Notes under the pieces: model-generated
The model's input: only the letters and a program-made list of their open reading frames with translations
Databases searched by the model: none
Told to the model about the DNA's origin: nothing
In this document: piece by piece, positions 6,882 through 7,412 of the stretch
Numbering within the stretch: the stretch's first letter is position 1
Layout: every line of letters begins with the position of its first letter
NCBI GenBank assembly: GCA_018664265.1
Contig: JABJOR010000530.1
Coordinates: 1 to 7,412, forward strand
Reading direction: 5' to 3'
From: Rhodospirillales bacterium
Lineage (GTDB): Bacteria > Pseudomonadota > Alphaproteobacteria > Rhodospirillales > Casp-alpha2
Length of the DNA stretch: 7,412 nucleotides
Made by a program: the position numbers and the translations under genes

Positions 6882-6935
6882 CCTGTGGTATCTTCTTCAC
6901 AGGTGCTTAGATTATCGTGGAGAAAATGCTACTGT

Positions 6936-6981
6936 GAGACCCTATAGACTTTTATTGTTGCCTGTTCTTTGTTAGGGTCTC
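6936..6981 (+). promoter_or_regulatory. Perfect 9-bp inverted repeat over the ribosome binding site of the Sel1-repeat gene
   Basis: GAGACCCTA (6936-6944) and TAGGGTCTC (6973-6981) are exact inverted copies with a T-rich 28-base loop. The right arm contains AGGG (6974-6977), the only plausible Shine-Dalgarno seven bases before the ATG at 6985. If the RNA folds, translation initiation would be masked. As DNA, the pair could instead be an operator. Confidence 0.5.
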
Positions 6982-6984
6982 TTG

Positions 6985-7412
6985 ATGAAACAGTTACTTT
7001 TATTAGCTACCTTTTCCATAGGTATTCTTTTTACCTCCCCTGTATACAGTGCTGATTTACATAAAGGCATGGAGGCATTCAATGTTGGAGATTTTGCTAC
7101 AGCTTTGAGTGAGTGGGAGCCTCTTGCAAATCAAGGTGAACCCTTTGCGCAATACCTAATGGGAGTAATGTACCACGAAGGAAATGGCGTTCCTCAAAAT
7201 ACAAAAGTAGCTATAAAATGGTACACCAAAGCAGCTGAACAGGGGCTACACGAAGCACAAAGAAGTTTGGGGGTGTTATATTATTCTGGAGAAGGGGTAC
7301 CTCAGGACTACAAGACAGCCTTTCATTGGCTTACCCTTGCTGCTAATCAAGGCAATGACGCTGCACAAGTTGCTCTTGGAATGGCGTACTACACAGGAAA
7401 GGGTGCCGTTAA
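6985..7412 (+). CDS. Secreted Sel1-repeat (TPR-like) protein, 5' part only
   Basis: The frame is open from ATG 6985 to the window edge: 142 residues, with the C-terminus missing. The N-terminus is a signal peptide (Lys at position 2, hydrophobic core LLLLATFSIGILF, cleavage near residues 22-23 after SPVYSA), so the product is exported, probably to the periplasm. Sel1-like repeats follow: a short entry helix pair (about 24-52), repeat 1 at about 53-88 (AQYLMGVMYHEGNGVPQN, then AIKWYTKAAEQG), repeat 2 at 89-124 (AQRSLGVLYYSGEGVPQD, then AFHWLTLAANQG) and the start of a third at 125 (AQVALGMAYYTGKG). These alpha-solenoid repeats mediate protein contacts; in bacteria they occur in envelope, signalling and host-interaction proteins. 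The specific partner cannot be inferred. The ATG is supported by the signal peptide and by AGGG seven bases upstream. Confidence 0.9.
   Translation, partial: MKQLLLLATFSIGILFTSPVYSADLHKGMEAFNVGDFATALSEWEPLANQGEPFAQYLMGVMYHEGNGVPQNTKVAIKWYTKAAEQGLHEAQRSLGVLYYSGEGVPQDYKTAFHWLTLAANQGNDAAQVALGMAYYTGKGAV

Larger units (their letters stand above)
6671..6984. other. Intergenic region between tRNA-Lys and the Sel1-repeat gene
   Basis: About 314 bases without a convincing gene. The first 80 bases are strongly A/T-rich and include TAGACA twice (6730-6735, 6741-6746) exactly 11 bases apart. From about 6745 the composition shifts: TGCAGC (6750-6755) and GCTGCA (6777-6782) can pair, a G-run cluster lies at 6857-6881, CCTGTG (6882-6887) pairs with CACAGG (6898-6903) around a 10-base loop, and a 9-bp inverted repeat ends the region. 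No clear sigma-70 promoter for the next gene is visible. The several pairing segments suggest a structured leader, but no known riboswitch class is recognisable. Confidence 0.55.

Noticed and set aside
6690..6904. Minus-strand open stretch between tRNA-Lys and the Sel1-repeat gene, checked as an integrase remnant
   Set aside because: No recombinase motifs and no recognisable family; composition looks non-coding.

Overview
This window most likely comes from an alphaproteobacterium of moderate to low GC content. The evidence is the gene order mreC-mreD-mrdA-rodA, the alphaproteobacterial style of the PBP2 and RodA sequences, and a tRNA-Lys(CUU) with encoded CCA. By overall feel a marine or Rhodospirillales-like lineage is possible, but the genus cannot be read from this sequence.

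Layout. (1) Positions 1-1639 hold a two-gene accessory-looking unit: the 3' part of a gene of unknown function, then an XRE-type helix-turn-helix protein fused to an ImmA/IrrE-like zinc peptidase domain. The two genes are one base apart. (2) Positions 1640-1937 are a non-coding gap with an A/T-rich inverted repeat, a short GC-rich patch, a second inverted repeat and a consensus DnaA box shortly before mreC. (3) Positions 1938-6508 carry four elongasome genes on the + strand: mreC, mreD, mrdA (PBP2) and rodA. mreB, usually directly upstream of mreC, is not in the window. (4) Positions 6509-6670 contain a small hairpin and tRNA-Lys(CUU). (5) Positions 6671-6984 are non-coding, first A/T-rich and then G-rich, and end in a perfect 9-bp inverted repeat whose right arm covers the probable ribosome binding site of the next gene. 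(6) A secreted Sel1-repeat protein starts at 6985 and runs off the right edge.

How the genes work together. RodA (SEDS glycosyltransferase) and PBP2 (transpeptidase) polymerise and cross-link side-wall peptidoglycan. MreC and MreD form the membrane and periplasmic scaffold that links them to MreB filaments and controls their activity. Spacing of 58 nt, 6 nt and an overlap indicate one transcript with translational coupling. The HTH/ImmA-IrrE pair has no evident link to wall growth; it looks like a stress-response, mobile-element or toxin-antitoxin/defence module placed where mreB would be expected. The most promising poorly described item is this pair, because the partner protein is not one I recognise.
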